Positions 24,226 through 33,441 are shown, counted from the stretch's first letter. The stretch is 64,000 nucleotides of DNA from Chryseobacterium bernardetii (GCF_003815975.1 NZ_CP033932.1:3329501-3393500), one strand, 5' to 3'. Numbers and translations are program-made. The notes: generated by a model not told the origin, from the sequence alone.

Positions 24226-24624
24226 TTATTTAAACTTTTGAACAGCTTCCGGACTTACCGGAGTAAAAAAGTTAATCAGGTTCCCATCCGGATCACAGAA
24301 CAGAAGAGAACGGTTTCCCCATGGCATTGTTGTAGGCTCTTGTACGATATGATCTGTCAGGTTTTTAATTCTCTCATATTCACGGTCTACATCAGAAACC
24401 ATAAATTCGATGATGATATTACCAGGGCTTTGGAATTCTGTAGGATGTTCATTACCGAACATTTTCATGGTACGGGTACTGCCGATAGCTATAGTAATGG
24501 AGTTGGTGCCAAGTTCTGCAAAATCTTCAGTATACCATTGAGCCGCGACTTCCATTGTTTTTTCATAAAACTCAACAGACTGCCTGATATCATTTGCAAT
24601 GATTCTTAGTGATGTTAATTTCAT
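24226..24624 (-). CDS. VOC-family (glyoxalase/bleomycin-resistance fold) protein
   Basis: 132 residues from ATG 24624; the frame extends 10 codons further but TAATTTTG (24659-24652, minus strand), an exact -7 element, lies there. Paired beta-alpha-beta-beta-beta modules: LTSLRIIANDIRQSVEFYEK opens the first, IIIEFMVSDVDREYERIKNL the second, ending NRSLLFCDPDGNLINFFTPV. These are standard VOC landmarks. Substrates range from methylglyoxal adducts to antibiotics; none can be chosen here. Monocistronic. Confidence 0.85.
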   Translation of the reverse strand: MKLTSLRIIANDIRQSVEFYEKTMEVAAQWYTEDFAELGTNSITIAIGSTRTMKMFGNEHPTEFQSPGNIIIEFMVSDVDREYERIKNLTDHIVQEPTTMPWGNRSLLFCDPDGNLINFFTPVSPEAVQKFK

Positions 24625-24713
24625 ATAATTCTGTATTAAAATAATTTGATACAAAATTAAGAGCAGTTGATGACAACAGGATGTCAGGAGATTTTTGAAA
24701 TGGGAGCTGTTTT

Positions 24714-25400
24714 TTAATAAAAGTTAGCAATATTCATTAACTCCTTAAAGTCGAGGATTTGTATTTTTCGTCCTTCCGATTTAATTAATTTTTCCTGCTT
24801 AAAATCATTGAGAATACGGGTCAGGGTTTCCCTGGCTGTTCCTACCATATTGGCAAGATCTACGCGGGATAGAGAAATTAATACTTCTTCTCCGGGGATG
24901 TCATTAGATTTATACTTGCTGTGAAGGATCAGTAAACTCAATGCTGCCCGCTCTCTTACGGTGCGGTGTGATAAAACAGCAATAAGATTGGCCATTACAC
25001 TAAATTCATGACTCAAAGATTTCAATAAAAGTCCTGAAAAAACAGAAGACTGGCTAAGGATTTCAAGAAAATTGTCTTTTGAAATAAAAGAGATCACAGA
25101 ATTTTCAAGTGTGGAGGTGGTATCTCCATAAGATTCCTGGCTCAAAATAGCCGAATATCCGAAAAATTCTCCGGAACTGTAGATATAGATGATCTGTTCC
25201 CGGCCATCATTATCTACCTTATATTTTTTTATTTTCCCTGCATTAAGGTAGTAAATGCCGTTGGGCTTTGTACCGTCAGTAAATATAGCCTCATTTTTAC
25301 GGTAGTTTTTGGTTTTCATGGCTTTTAGAAGCAAATCCTTGTCATATTCAGGAAGTTCATCAAAAAGATACTGATTATTGAAAATAAATTTTGAGATCAT
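24714..25400 (-). CDS. Crp/Fnr-family transcriptional regulator
   Basis: 228 residues. A cyclic-nucleotide-binding-like domain (about 12-125: IFTDGTKPNGIYYLNAGKIK, GEFFGYSAILS) is followed by a dimer helix and a Crp-type HTH (ISLSRVDLANMVGTARETLT then RILNDFKQEKLI). There is no Cys cluster for an Fe-S centre at the N-terminus, so it is not a canonical Fnr. A minus-strand -7 element TACTTTTG lies at 25512-25505. Targets are unknown. Confidence 0.9.
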   Translation of the reverse strand: MISKFIFNNQYLFDELPEYDKDLLLKAMKTKNYRKNEAIFTDGTKPNGIYYLNAGKIKKYKVDNDGREQIIYIYSSGEFFGYSAILSQESYGDTTSTLENSVISFISKDNFLEILSQSSVFSGLLLKSLSHEFSVMANLIAVLSHRTVRERAALSLLILHSKYKSNDIPGEEVLISLSRVDLANMVGTARETLTRILNDFKQEKLIKSEGRKIQILDFKELMNIANFY

Positions 25401-25930
25401 AATTTTTCTATGCAGGCTATTGAATAAACGTTCAGTTTGTAACTTAAATCACATTTTAAACCAATATAAATCACCAGATTTTCTGCCTGAACGAATTAAT
25501 TTTACAAAAGTAATAAAATAGATTCTGAATTGTAGTACATGATGATTCTGATTCTTATAGACAAGCCGTAAATGCCGATAAATAAAGGATGATGATTATT
25601 TTAAAAAGATGATATTTATGCAACTGGCTTTAATAATATGATAAGAGTATGAAATTGTACTCCTAATAATGTAAGACAGTACTGGATAAAAATTTAAGTC
25701 GATATGTTTTTCACAGCGGTTGCTGACGTTCTAAATTATTTTTTTTTACTTATTTATTTTATCCAGTTGTTTTTACACCTGCCAGCATTAAAAATTCTGC
25801 TGGGCATATGCAAAACCAGAATCATTTAATCCAGACATTTATGAATAATATTTAGGAATAAGATGACATCTTGTAACCGAATTCGAAGGTAAAATATTTT
25901 GAATGTGCATTTAAAAAAGGATTAATTGAT
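25401..25930. other. Intergenic region between divergent genes
   Basis: 530 bp, AT-rich, no gene seen. It holds the probable -7 element of the Crp/Fnr gene (25505-25512, minus) and a hairpin CCAGCA-N10-TGCTGG (25782-25803) followed by GCATATGC. No recognisable RNA family. Confidence 0.5.
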
Positions 25931-26656
25931 ATGTTCAGACACAGAGGAAAGAACAGGACTTATTTCCATAATTTAAAATTGGCTTCAGCGCTCTCTTTTG
26001 TTGCCGGAGTAGTGAATATTGTCGGGGTTTTAGCAGTAAAGATCCTTACTACCAATATAACCGGGCACTTTGCTTTTTTTTCAGAAGAGATATTCCTTAA
26101 AAAGTATAGTGAAGCGTTTGTATATCTCGTTTTTATCATCTGTTTTCTGGCAGGTGCTTTTTGCTCAAGCTTTATTGTTGAATTTTCTTCCCGGGATAAG
26201 AGGCTGAGGCCCCATCTTATTCCTTTGCTGTTGGAGATCCTTATATTAGGATTGGTAGGATTATCCGGTATCCGGTCATTGAATATCTCAATATCAGACT
26301 ATACGATTGCCGGGCTTTTACTGTTTGCGATGGGTGCTCAGAATTCCCTGGTAACCAGGGTTTCCCAGTCTGTAGTAAGAACTACCCACCTGACCGGAAT
26401 TTTTACAGACCTGGGAATAGAATTGTCTAAAATGTTTTTCCAGAAGAGAGAAAGTGAATACAGACAGCTTAAAAAGAATATTGCCCTGAAGCTTGCTATT
26501 ATTGCCTGTTTTTTTTCAGGATGTATCATGGGCGGCTTTCTGTATAAAATTTTAGACCTAAGGACACTATTGCTGGCCGCAGCACTTCTTTTCGGAATCA
26601 TCCGGTATGATAAGCTTTTATATAGATATTATGCTTTGAAACGAAAACTGAGATAA
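25931..26656 (+). CDS. DUF1275 (YoaK-like) membrane protein
   Basis: 241 residues, about six helices. FVAGVVNIVGVLAVKILTTN with ITGHFAFFSEEIF and later LLFAMGAQNSLVTRVSQSVV with RTTHLTGIFTDLGIEL are the DUF1275 signature blocks, so it is a diverged paralogue of the protein at 10056. Function unknown. It stands alone, ended by a bidirectional terminator shared with the convergent DUF4249 gene. Confidence 0.83.
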   Translation: MFRHRGKNRTYFHNLKLASALSFVAGVVNIVGVLAVKILTTNITGHFAFFSEEIFLKKYSEAFVYLVFIICFLAGAFCSSFIVEFSSRDKRLRPHLIPLLLEILILGLVGLSGIRSLNISISDYTIAGLLLFAMGAQNSLVTRVSQSVVRTTHLTGIFTDLGIELSKMFFQKRESEYRQLKKNIALKLAIIACFFSGCIMGGFLYKILDLRTLLLAAALLFGIIRYDKLLYRYYALKRKLR

Positions 26657-26684
26657 TGTGCACTGTCTTTTAATTTATAAAAAT

Positions 26685-26721
26685 AAACGGTTATTCCTAT
26701 AGTTTTGGAATAACCGTTTTT
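26685..26721. terminator. Bidirectional terminator between convergent genes
   Basis: AAACGGTTATTCC (26685-26697) pairs with GGAATAACCGTTT (26707-26719) over 13 bp, with T-tracts in both directions. It ends the DUF1275 gene and the DUF4249 gene. Confidence 0.88.
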
Positions 26722-26739
26722 ATTATCGTAGAAGAAAGC

Positions 26740-27540
26740 TTATTGAATCTGAAAATCAAGCGATCTTATAGTATGTGCAGAGAAATATCCTAATGCACCG
26801 TTACTGATATTACTTGGCGGATTAGCAGGAGTAACGCTGCCATAACCGTCAGAGATCTGAAGAAGCGCACTGTAATATGTAAATATATTAGTGTCAATAG
26901 ATTGCATTTTAACATGGATGACATCTCCCGGTACAACCTCATGGTCTCTTCCTTTATTGTCATCATTAGGAAGACCTAAGCTCCATTGATTCGGCTGGCC
27001 GTTATTTAAATTATCAGAAAGTACGCTGATGTATTTTTTTGATAGATCATTGATGGTAAAACTAAACAGATAACGATTTCCCAGTTCAGCAGGATCTGTA
27101 AAGATCGGGAGCAGGGTATAGGTTGTTTTATTTCCTATTTTAAAAGAGTCCTGTGCGAGGCCTTCCAGTTCAACAGCTTGAGGCATGGTGCTTTGAGCGT
27201 TATACTGTTTTCCTTCTGCAAGAACTTTAAGGGTATAGGTTCTTCCAGGGATTCCCTGAAAGGTACTTGTAATATATTCCCCACTTCCTGTATATTGCAG
27301 GGTTTCCGTTTGTCCTGTGTTATCGCTTAAAATAACCTGAGCACCTGTAACAGCCGGATACTGATTGGGTTGAGCAAAACCAACAGATTTGGTAATTTTT
27401 ACAGTGTATGGGCCCTGAACATCTGTAACATTGCCTTCAATAACAATATTTCCGCTCTGGTCGGCAAGATCCAGGTCTATTTCCTTTTGGCAAGAGTGTA
27501 ATGCAAATACAGATAATATGATAAAAAATACTTTTTTCAT
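26740..27540 (-). CDS. DUF4249 lipoprotein, partner of the TonB receptor
   Basis: 266 residues. Lipoprotein signal with lipobox LHSC (Cys17). The body starts QKEIDLDLADQSGNIVIEGN followed by VTDVQGPYTVKITKSVGF, the hallmark of DUF4249 proteins. These are surface or periplasmic lipoproteins of unknown function that are regularly encoded with TonB receptors carrying a carboxypeptidase-like N-terminal domain. It starts 3 bp after the receptor gene stops. It probably assists substrate capture by that receptor; no substrate can be named. Confidence 0.85.
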   Translation of the reverse strand: MKKVFFIILSVFALHSCQKEIDLDLADQSGNIVIEGNVTDVQGPYTVKITKSVGFAQPNQYPAVTGAQVILSDNTGQTETLQYTGSGEYITSTFQGIPGRTYTLKVLAEGKQYNAQSTMPQAVELEGLAQDSFKIGNKTTYTLLPIFTDPAELGNRYLFSFTINDLSKKYISVLSDNLNNGQPNQWSLGLPNDDNKGRDHEVVPGDVIHVKMQSIDTNIFTYYSALLQISDGYGSVTPANPPSNISNGALGYFSAHTIRSLDFQIQ

Positions 27541-27543
27541 GAT

Positions 27544-29877
27544 TTAAAATTTGAAATTGTAAGTGATGTTAGGTACCCAACGGAATAGGGAGGTTTGCAT
27601 GGCGCGGGTTGTTCCAGGATTGTTTGGATTGTCTTCGAAGGTAATGGTATACGCATTTTGACGGCCATAAAGATTATAAATTCCAAAAGTCCATGATCCA
27701 CGGAAACGTTTATTGGATTCCGGTTCATAGGTAGCGCTAAGGTCCATTCTGTGATAAGCAGGCATTCTGTCTGCATTTCTGCTGTTGTATTGGAATATGG
27801 TCTGCCCGTTCAGTTCATATTTTCCAATTGGGAAGGTTACCGCATTCCCGGTACTGTAAAGGAATAACCCTGAAAGAGTCCATTTGGGATTAAGCTGGTA
27901 AGTGGCCACTACAGAAAGGTCGTGGGTTTTGTCCATTCTTGCATTGTACCATTGGTTATCATTAATTCCGTTGATCTTTCTTTCTGTTTTGGATAGGGTA
28001 TAGGAGATCCAGCCTGTCAGCTTTCCGCTTTTCTTTTTAGCGATAAGTTCCAACCCGTACGCCCTTCCTTTACCGAACAGCAATTCACTTTCTACATCTG
28101 CCGCAGTACTGAAACCTATCTGGGCTCCATTCTTGAAATCGATCTGATTTTGCATGGATTTATAGTAGATCTCAGCATTCAGTTCATAATTATTGTTATT
28201 GAAGTTTCTGCTGTATCCTACACTGATCTGATCTGCAATTTCAGGCTTCACTGAATAGCTGCTTCCAATCCACTGGTCTGTGGGATTTCCGCTGCTGCTG
28301 TTGCTTAGAAGATGAAGATTCTGAGTATTTCTGGAATAGCCCCCTTTTACGCTGCTCACTTCATTGATGCGGTAGTTTGCTGTAATACGCGGTTCAAGGT
28401 TGGTATACGTTTTCCCGAATTTTCCTTTTTCTAAATACCGACTTTCTGTAAGCACTCCATTTTCATAAGTGTTGAACGTATCTCCACCCAATATACTGAA
28501 CAGGGAAAGTCTTGCTCCGTAATTAATGGTAAGCTTATCGGTAGCCTTAAAATCATCATTAATATACAATGCATTTTCCCATGAATATCTTGGATTTCTT
28601 GGGAAGGAATTAACGATTGTTCCCGAAGCGCTGCTAGGTGTCAGTGTATGATAAATAGACTGTAGGCCAAAACGTACAGAATGCTTGTTTCCTGCAAACC
28701 AGGTAAAGTCCTGCTTAAGATTCCAGTCCTGTATCTTCGAATTTAAATTGAATTCACTGCCATTGTTTTTTAGACCGATTTTATAGTCATAATTACTGTA
28801 GATAAGGGAAGTATTGGAGAACAGCTTGCTATTGATGATACTGTTCCATCGTAATGTCGCGGTAGTATTCCCCCAATCTGTATTGAAAGTGTCACCCAGT
28901 CCCAAAACATCTCTTCCGAAATATCCTGAAAGATAAATACGGTTATTTTCATTGATCTGGTAATTAGCCTTCAGGTTGAGATCATAGAAATATAATTTGT
29001 TGTCTTTGTAGTCTTTAGAAGACTTAAGAAATAGATCTGCATACGTTCGTCTTCCGGATACAATAAAAGAAGATTTTTCTTTCTGCAGAGGACCTTCTAC
29101 ACTCAATCTGCTGCTGATCAGCCCGATTCCCCCGTTGATGTTATAGTTTTTATTGTTTCCGTCCTTCATTTTTACATCCATCACAGAAGAAAGGCGGCCT
29201 CCATATTGGGCGGGGCTGTTTCCTTTGATAATACTGGCATCCTTTAAGGCATCACTGTTGAACGTACTGAAAAACCCAAGTAAATGCGAAGCATTATAAA
29301 CCGGTGCCTCATCCAGAAGAATCAGGTTTTGGTCTGTAGCGCCGCCGCGGACACTGAACCCACTGCTTCCTTCTCCGTTACTTTTAATGCCCGGCAGAAG
29401 CTGTATGGTTTTCATAACATCCTTTTCACCAAATAATACAGGAAGCTTCTCTATATTTTTAATACTTAATGTTTCCGTTCCCATTTGGGCACTGGAAAGA
29501 TTTTTATCTTTTTTAACTCCGGATACAACTACCTCATCTATGGTATTGGATTTTTGCTCTTCCTGGCTAAGAAAAAGATCCAGCTTCATGTTCTGGTCAA
29601 CATTAATTTGTTGTTCAAAATCCTTGTACCCCGGATAAGAGATAATAATAGTATGGTTTCCTTCCGGCAGTGACAGGGAGTAAAATCCATATTCATTTGC
29701 TACCACGTTAATTGAAGGATCATCGCTTACTTTTACCGCTACACCAATCAGCAATTCGCCGTTTTTTTTATCCTTTACTGTTCCGCTTACGGAACGGGAT
29801 TGCTGTTGGGCCATCATCAGTGTGCTGAAACAGAGCGCAGCAGTGGCTGCGGTAATTTTGAAAAAAGATGTTTGCAT
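27544..29877 (-). CDS. TonB-dependent receptor with carboxypeptidase-like N-terminal domain
   Basis: 777 residues. Signal peptide (to about residue 23), then a CarboxypepD_reg-like domain (about 28-115: GTVKDKKNGELLIGVAV and EYGFYSLSLPEGNHTIIISY). The plug domain follows (LPVLFGEKDVMKTIQLLPGI, then SVRGGATDQNLILLDEAPVY). The rest is a 22-strand type barrel ending in the aromatic tail NITYNFKF. It imports a bulky substrate across the outer membrane using TonB energy. A DUF4249 gene follows within 3 bp. No SusD or degradative enzyme is adjacent, so the substrate is unknown. Confidence 0.93.
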   Translation of the reverse strand: MQTSFFKITAATAALCFSTLMMAQQQSRSVSGTVKDKKNGELLIGVAVKVSDDPSINVVANEYGFYSLSLPEGNHTIIISYPGYKDFEQQINVDQNMKLDLFLSQEEQKSNTIDEVVVSGVKKDKNLSSAQMGTETLSIKNIEKLPVLFGEKDVMKTIQLLPGIKSNGEGSSGFSVRGGATDQNLILLDEAPVYNASHLLGFFSTFNSDALKDASIIKGNSPAQYGGRLSSVMDVKMKDGNNKNYNINGGIGLISSRLSVEGPLQKEKSSFIVSGRRTYADLFLKSSKDYKDNKLYFYDLNLKANYQINENNRIYLSGYFGRDVLGLGDTFNTDWGNTTATLRWNSIINSKLFSNTSLIYSNYDYKIGLKNNGSEFNLNSKIQDWNLKQDFTWFAGNKHSVRFGLQSIYHTLTPSSASGTIVNSFPRNPRYSWENALYINDDFKATDKLTINYGARLSLFSILGGDTFNTYENGVLTESRYLEKGKFGKTYTNLEPRITANYRINEVSSVKGGYSRNTQNLHLLSNSSSGNPTDQWIGSSYSVKPEIADQISVGYSRNFNNNNYELNAEIYYKSMQNQIDFKNGAQIGFSTAADVESELLFGKGRAYGLELIAKKKSGKLTGWISYTLSKTERKINGINDNQWYNARMDKTHDLSVVATYQLNPKWTLSGLFLYSTGNAVTFPIGKYELNGQTIFQYNSRNADRMPAYHRMDLSATYEPESNKRFRGSWTFGIYNLYGRQNAYTITFEDNPNNPGTTRAMQTSLFRWVPNITYNFKF

Positions 29878-30318
29878 TAGTTTTTTTTAAAGTAGTAAAT
29901 CTCTTCTATATTGAACCGGAGTTTATTGTTTCCAGTTGATTAGTTGAACGAATAAGGAATTAGTTACACACAAAATCCCTGTATTTTTGAAAAATTATTA
30001 CTTTTTCTATTGTTAATCAATGTTTTCGGAATTGTAATATTAAAAATTATAGGAAAGTTGCTGTGGGAATTTCATTGGCTTTTAGAATGTTATGTTTTTG
30101 TTGGATTAAAAGCGATCATGACGGTAAAAAACAAAAATGAATAAAATCCGTGTTTTTTTATCTGTCGATTTAATTTTTATTTGAAAATAGGATAAATTGC
30201 TTAATAATTTCATATTGAATGGTTCGGGATGTCTATTTGAGATACATGTTTTTCCTTTTTTAAAACTTTCCAATTCAAATATTAAAGCTATCTTTCCCGG
30301 AAGAATGTTTAGAAGACT
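29878..30318. other. Divergent intergenic region of the TonB receptor and TlpA genes
   Basis: 440 bp, AT-rich, without a gene. TATCTTTC at 30290-30297 (7 of 8 to TAnnTTTG) is a candidate -7 element for the TlpA gene. No clear promoter is seen for the receptor. Confidence 0.4.
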
Positions 30319-30906
30319 ATGGAAAATCTTAGAAAGTGGGTTATGAGTAATCTTTCCACGATAGTATTAACGGTTTTGTTTATCATCATATTGGTTAATC
30401 CGGACGCTAAGGCATGGCTCATGAGGCAGGTTGCTTCTACAGGAATTCTCAATTCCAGCATTTCCGAAGCGAAGGTGAAACCTGGCTCTACAGCTGCTTA
30501 TACAGGTTTGATACTGAAAAACGAATACGGAGCCCTTATTGATCCCTCGTATCTGAAAAATAAAGTTGTATTTATTAACTTCTGGGCGTCATGGTGCCCT
30601 CCATGCCGGGCAGAATTTCCATCTGTTGAAAAGCTTTATAAAAAATACAAAACCAATCCTGATATAGTATTCCTTACGGTAAACCTTGATGATAATCCTG
30701 GTCTGGGAAAGACCTATTTAAAAGAAAAAGGTTTTACTGTTCCTTTTATAACTCCAGCAGGCAATATCCCGGAGGATCTTTATAACGGCTCATTGCCAAC
30801 TACCGTTGTACTGGATAGAAAAGGAGCAATCCGGCTTCATCACACCGGAGTGGCAGATTACAGTAAAGATTCTTTTTATAAGGAGATTGATGCATTATTG
30901 AAATAA
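30319..30906 (+). CDS. TlpA-family thioredoxin-like protein, membrane-anchored
   Basis: 195 residues. An N-terminal helix (about 13-28) anchors it in the inner membrane with the thioredoxin domain in the periplasm. KNKVVFINFWASWCPPCRAE carries the redox pair Cys93-Pro-Pro-Cys96, and GSLPTTVVLDRKG has the cis-Pro. Members reduce disulfides of cytochrome c apoproteins or other periplasmic proteins. No cytochrome biogenesis gene is adjacent, so the partner is open. Confidence 0.9.
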   Translation: MENLRKWVMSNLSTIVLTVLFIIILVNPDAKAWLMRQVASTGILNSSISEAKVKPGSTAAYTGLILKNEYGALIDPSYLKNKVVFINFWASWCPPCRAEFPSVEKLYKKYKTNPDIVFLTVNLDDNPGLGKTYLKEKGFTVPFITPAGNIPEDLYNGSLPTTVVLDRKGAIRLHHTGVADYSKDSFYKEIDALLK

Positions 30907-30945
30907 AAAAACAACTATACATAAATACTTTGAGTAACCGGAAAT

Positions 30946-31485
30946 ATGAATTGGTATACCTTATTTTCCTTTCATCCGAAAGAAGATTATTATTTCTCAG
31001 TCATTGATAAACAGGGAACTATTTTTGATAAATTTCAACTTCCTGAATGTAGGCAGATCCCAATCAGAAACAATATCATTCCCATTAAAGAAGAATTTAC
31101 CAAAGAATATTCCCTGAATCTTAATGATTTTTTAGAAGATTATGATCTCTATACCTGCTATACAGGTGGCGTAGGGGATTTGTTTTCGGAGAGGGCAGTT
31201 ATAGCCCTGAAGACAGAAACTCAGGAAGAAGTTGAATTTATTCCCTGCATGCTGAAAGGTCAGCCAATACCTGTCTATGCTGCATTATTCATGAAAACAG
31301 CTTCTATTGTAAAAGACTTTGAAGGAATGGGGTTTACATTTGAAGATCCCTCTGTATTAGATGTGAAGTATGCCGTTCAGGATAAAAATAAAGGAGTTAA
31401 ATTTGTTACCCCGGCTTTTGTAGACCTTGTGAAAAAATACGATCTGAAAATTGAATGTAAACCGCAAACCCAAGATAAAGCTTGA
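30946..31485 (+). CDS. Hypothetical protein upstream of a SUKH gene
   Basis: 179 residues, no signal peptide or membrane segment. Not recognised. It has blocks LFSFHPKEDYYFSVIDKQGT, DFLEDYDLYTCYTGGVGDLF and a C-terminal KKYDLKIECKPQTQDKA. The stop is 2 bp from the ATG of the following SUKH-like gene, so the two are co-transcribed and perhaps functionally paired. An immunity or cytosolic binding role is possible by association only. Confidence 0.65.
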   Translation: MNWYTLFSFHPKEDYYFSVIDKQGTIFDKFQLPECRQIPIRNNIIPIKEEFTKEYSLNLNDFLEDYDLYTCYTGGVGDLFSERAVIALKTETQEEVEFIPCMLKGQPIPVYAALFMKTASIVKDFEGMGFTFEDPSVLDVKYAVQDKNKGVKFVTPAFVDLVKKYDLKIECKPQTQDKA

Positions 31486-31487
31486 AC

Positions 31488-31976
31488 ATGATTTCATTTA
31501 AAATACCATCCATTGAAGAAATAGAAGCTGAGGTTTTAAAAGAAAAAGAAAATGTACAGAATTTCCCTAAAACTATAGACTTTCCGTTTTCTGAAGGTTA
31601 TAAAAAGCTGGTTACTGTCATAAAATCAACCGAGATAGCTTCTGAAGCTGTTTTATACAATGCTGCTGAAGCAGTGAATGAAAATAAAGAGTTTATACTG
31701 CCGGATTATTGGTGTTTTGCAGGAAACGGACAGGGAGACCGGTGGTTTCTGAATAAAAATAATAAAGTCTTCTTTTATGACCATGATTATGATGAAAAAC
31801 CTGAACCTATGAATATCAGCTTTGAGCAATGGCTGCAGATGGCATCGGTTATCCGGCAATTGGATCTGTATCTTGAAGAACATTATGATATATCAGAACC
31901 CCTGAGACAAAAGTTTTATGAAGCATTACATACCATTCATCCCGGATTAAATGAGATTTACCCCTTTACTGTTTAA
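31488..31976 (+). CDS. SMI1/KNR4 (SUKH)-like protein
   Basis: 162 residues from ATG 31488 (a TTG two codons earlier overlaps the previous stop and is not needed). IPSIEEIEAEVLKEKENVQN opens like a SUKH domain. YWCFAGNGQGDRWFLNKNNK with VFFYDHDYDEKPEP and MNISFEQWLQMASVIRQLD matches the FG-x-GD ... DHD ... SFxxWL pattern of the family. Many such proteins are immunity factors for secreted toxins, but no toxin is next to it. Confidence 0.68.
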   Translation: MISFKIPSIEEIEAEVLKEKENVQNFPKTIDFPFSEGYKKLVTVIKSTEIASEAVLYNAAEAVNENKEFILPDYWCFAGNGQGDRWFLNKNNKVFFYDHDYDEKPEPMNISFEQWLQMASVIRQLDLYLEEHYDISEPLRQKFYEALHTIHPGLNEIYPFTV

Positions 31977-32118
31977 TTTTAGTCAAAACAGTAAATTAAG
32001 ATCGTTTGCTTCTTCAAGATACAACGAAAATATTGAATTGAGCAATTATATATATGAAATAGCAGGTGTGCTTTCCTTCATGAAAAAAGCATTATTTTTA
32101 TACACTAAGAACTAGAAT

Positions 32119-32682
32119 ATGCCGGATCGGTTGAGAACCCATATCGAAAAAATACTTCCTCTCAGTGATGAAGAGTTTGAATACATATCTTCCTGTTTTA
32201 CTTATAAAAAATATAAGAAACATCAGTTTTTAATACAGGAAGGAGAAGCTGTACCCTATAATTACTTTGTACTGAAAGGCCTTCTGAAATTAGTATATAC
32301 CGATGAAGCCGGAAAGGAACATATTGTAGGATTTGCTATGGAAGATTGGTGGGAGACCGATTTTTCTGCTTATTACCAGAACCAAAAAGCAACAATGTCA
32401 TTAGAATGCATAGAAGATACAGAGGTACTGTGCCTGACTCTTGCAGACTATAGAAAAATATGCAGTATTCATCCTAAAATGGAGCATTTCTTTCTGGAAA
32501 AAGCCTATATGGGCTTTATTTCTGCACAACAACGCATTATTTCTACCATGACAACAGGAATAAAAGAGCGGTATGAGCAGCTGTTGGAAAAATACCCGTC
32601 TCTGGTACAGCGTGTTCCCAAATCATTACTGGCTGCTTATCTGGGAGTTTCCAGAGAAACACTGAGCCGTTTACCATTGTAA
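32119..32682 (+). CDS. Crp/Fnr-family regulator upstream of RidA
   Basis: 187 residues, the short form common in Bacteroidota. Effector domain about 10-120 (KHQFLIQEGEAVPYNYFVLK, GFAMEDWWETDFSAY), then a C-terminal HTH ending RVPKSLLAAYLGVSRETLSR. No Cys ligands for an Fe-S cluster are visible. 98 bp separate it from the RidA gene, and that gap contains two CRP-like sites, so this regulator is the likely controller of RidA, perhaps also of itself. Confidence 0.88.
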   Translation: MPDRLRTHIEKILPLSDEEFEYISSCFTYKKYKKHQFLIQEGEAVPYNYFVLKGLLKLVYTDEAGKEHIVGFAMEDWWETDFSAYYQNQKATMSLECIEDTEVLCLTLADYRKICSIHPKMEHFFLEKAYMGFISAQQRIISTMTTGIKERYEQLLEKYPSLVQRVPKSLLAAYLGVSRETLSRLPL

Positions 32683-32684
32683 AC

Positions 32685-32700
32685 TGTGATCCCGATCACC
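32685..32700. promoter_or_regulatory. CRP-like site 1 (TGTGATCCCGATCACC)
   Basis: TGTGA-N6-TCACC, 9 of 10 to the CRP-type dyad TGTGA-N6-TCACA. Its centre lies about 64 bp upstream of the start predicted for the RidA transcript and 23 bp from the centre of site 2. Confidence 0.6.
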
Positions 32701-32707
32701 CGATAAT

Positions 32708-32723
32708 CGTGATCGCGGTCACA
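32708..32723. promoter_or_regulatory. CRP-like site 2 (CGTGATCGCGGTCACA)
   Basis: CGTGA-N6-TCACA, 9 of 10 to the CRP-type dyad. If transcription starts about 4 bp after the -7 element its centre is near -41.5, the classic class II activator position. Confidence 0.6.
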
Positions 32724-32745
32724 GGGTTTTGCAATATCGGTTCTG

Positions 32746-32753
32746 CAATTTTG
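32746..32753 (+). promoter_or_regulatory. -7 element CAATTTTG of the RidA gene
   Basis: 7 of 8 to TAnnTTTG, 27 bp before the ATG. No -33 TTG stands at proper spacing (the nearest leaves 14 bp), consistent with a promoter that needs an activator. Confidence 0.45.
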
Positions 32754-32780
32754 TAAGGTAATAACAAACAAAATTCAACA

Positions 32781-33170
32781 ATGGAAAAAAGAACCGTAAA
32801 CCCATGGAAATGGCAGGAAGAAAGAAGCTACTCACAGGCTGTAGAAGTAAGAAATGCAGAAGCTACTTTATATTGTTCAGGACAGGCAGCAATTGATCCG
32901 GATGGAACTTCAAGTAATAAGGATATGAAAAGCCAGTTGAAACAGGCAATCGCAAATCTTGAAGAAGTTATTAAAACAGCAGGATATGAGTGTAAAGGAA
33001 TTGTAAGATTAAATATTTATACCACTTCGGCACAGGAATTATGGCCTCATTTTCCTATTCTTCAGAACTGGATTGCAGTGCACCATATTGAGCAGGCTGT
33101 TACCATGCTTGAAGTAAATGGTTTATTTGAAACACTGAAAGTAGAGTTGGAAGCCACAGTTGTGAAATAA
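32781..33170 (+). CDS. RidA-family (YjgF/YER057c/UK114) protein
   Basis: 129 residues, cytoplasmic trimer family that hydrolyses reactive enamines/imines such as 2-aminoacrylate. EATLYCSGQAAIDPDGTSSN and QAIANLEEVIKTAGYECKGI are typical. The canonical catalytic Arg of RidA proper (in the RVxxxxF region) is not clear here, where the C-terminus reads AVTMLEVNGLFETLKVELEA; it may belong to another Rid subfamily. Preceded by two CRP-like sites and a Crp/Fnr gene. Confidence 0.85.
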   Translation: MEKRTVNPWKWQEERSYSQAVEVRNAEATLYCSGQAAIDPDGTSSNKDMKSQLKQAIANLEEVIKTAGYECKGIVRLNIYTTSAQELWPHFPILQNWIAVHHIEQAVTMLEVNGLFETLKVELEATVVK

Positions 33171-33212
33171 TCTGGTAAACTAAGAAATTATCTCAAAAGA
33201 GTAAAGTTTCCT

Positions 33213-33238
33213 GCAGATCTCACTGATTACGCAGATTT
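33213..33238 (-). repeat. 26-bp dispersed intergenic repeat, copy 1
   Basis: On the minus strand this begins AAATCTGCGTAATCAGTG and ends ATCTGC. A second copy at 54380-54405 (plus) matches at 21 of 26 positions with no gaps. Both lie outside genes. Confidence 0.4.
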
Positions 33239-33298
33239 TTTAACCTTAATGATCTGCCAGATCAGCCCAATCTTCGAGATGAAATCTGTCATTCAGAG

Positions 33299-33348
33299 AG
33301 CAGTGAAGAACCTTCAAAATAAAATAAACAGGGCTCTTCACTGCTTTT
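33299..33348 (+). terminator. Terminator after RidA
   Basis: AGCAGTGAAGA (33299-33309) pairs with TCTTCACTGCT (33335-33345) over 11 bp, followed by TTT. Confidence 0.75.
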
Positions 33349-33441
33349 CTGAACCATGTTCGCGGACTTTGAGCCTGCACTCAAGATGGCTGTTCCTTTT
33401 TTCTTACCTTTATATAACTAATCTGTAATCATATAGAGTGT

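Noticed and set aside
24199..24609. 136-codon plus-strand frame opposite the VOC gene
   Set aside because: The minus-strand frame has clear VOC motifs and a promoter; this one is its shadow.
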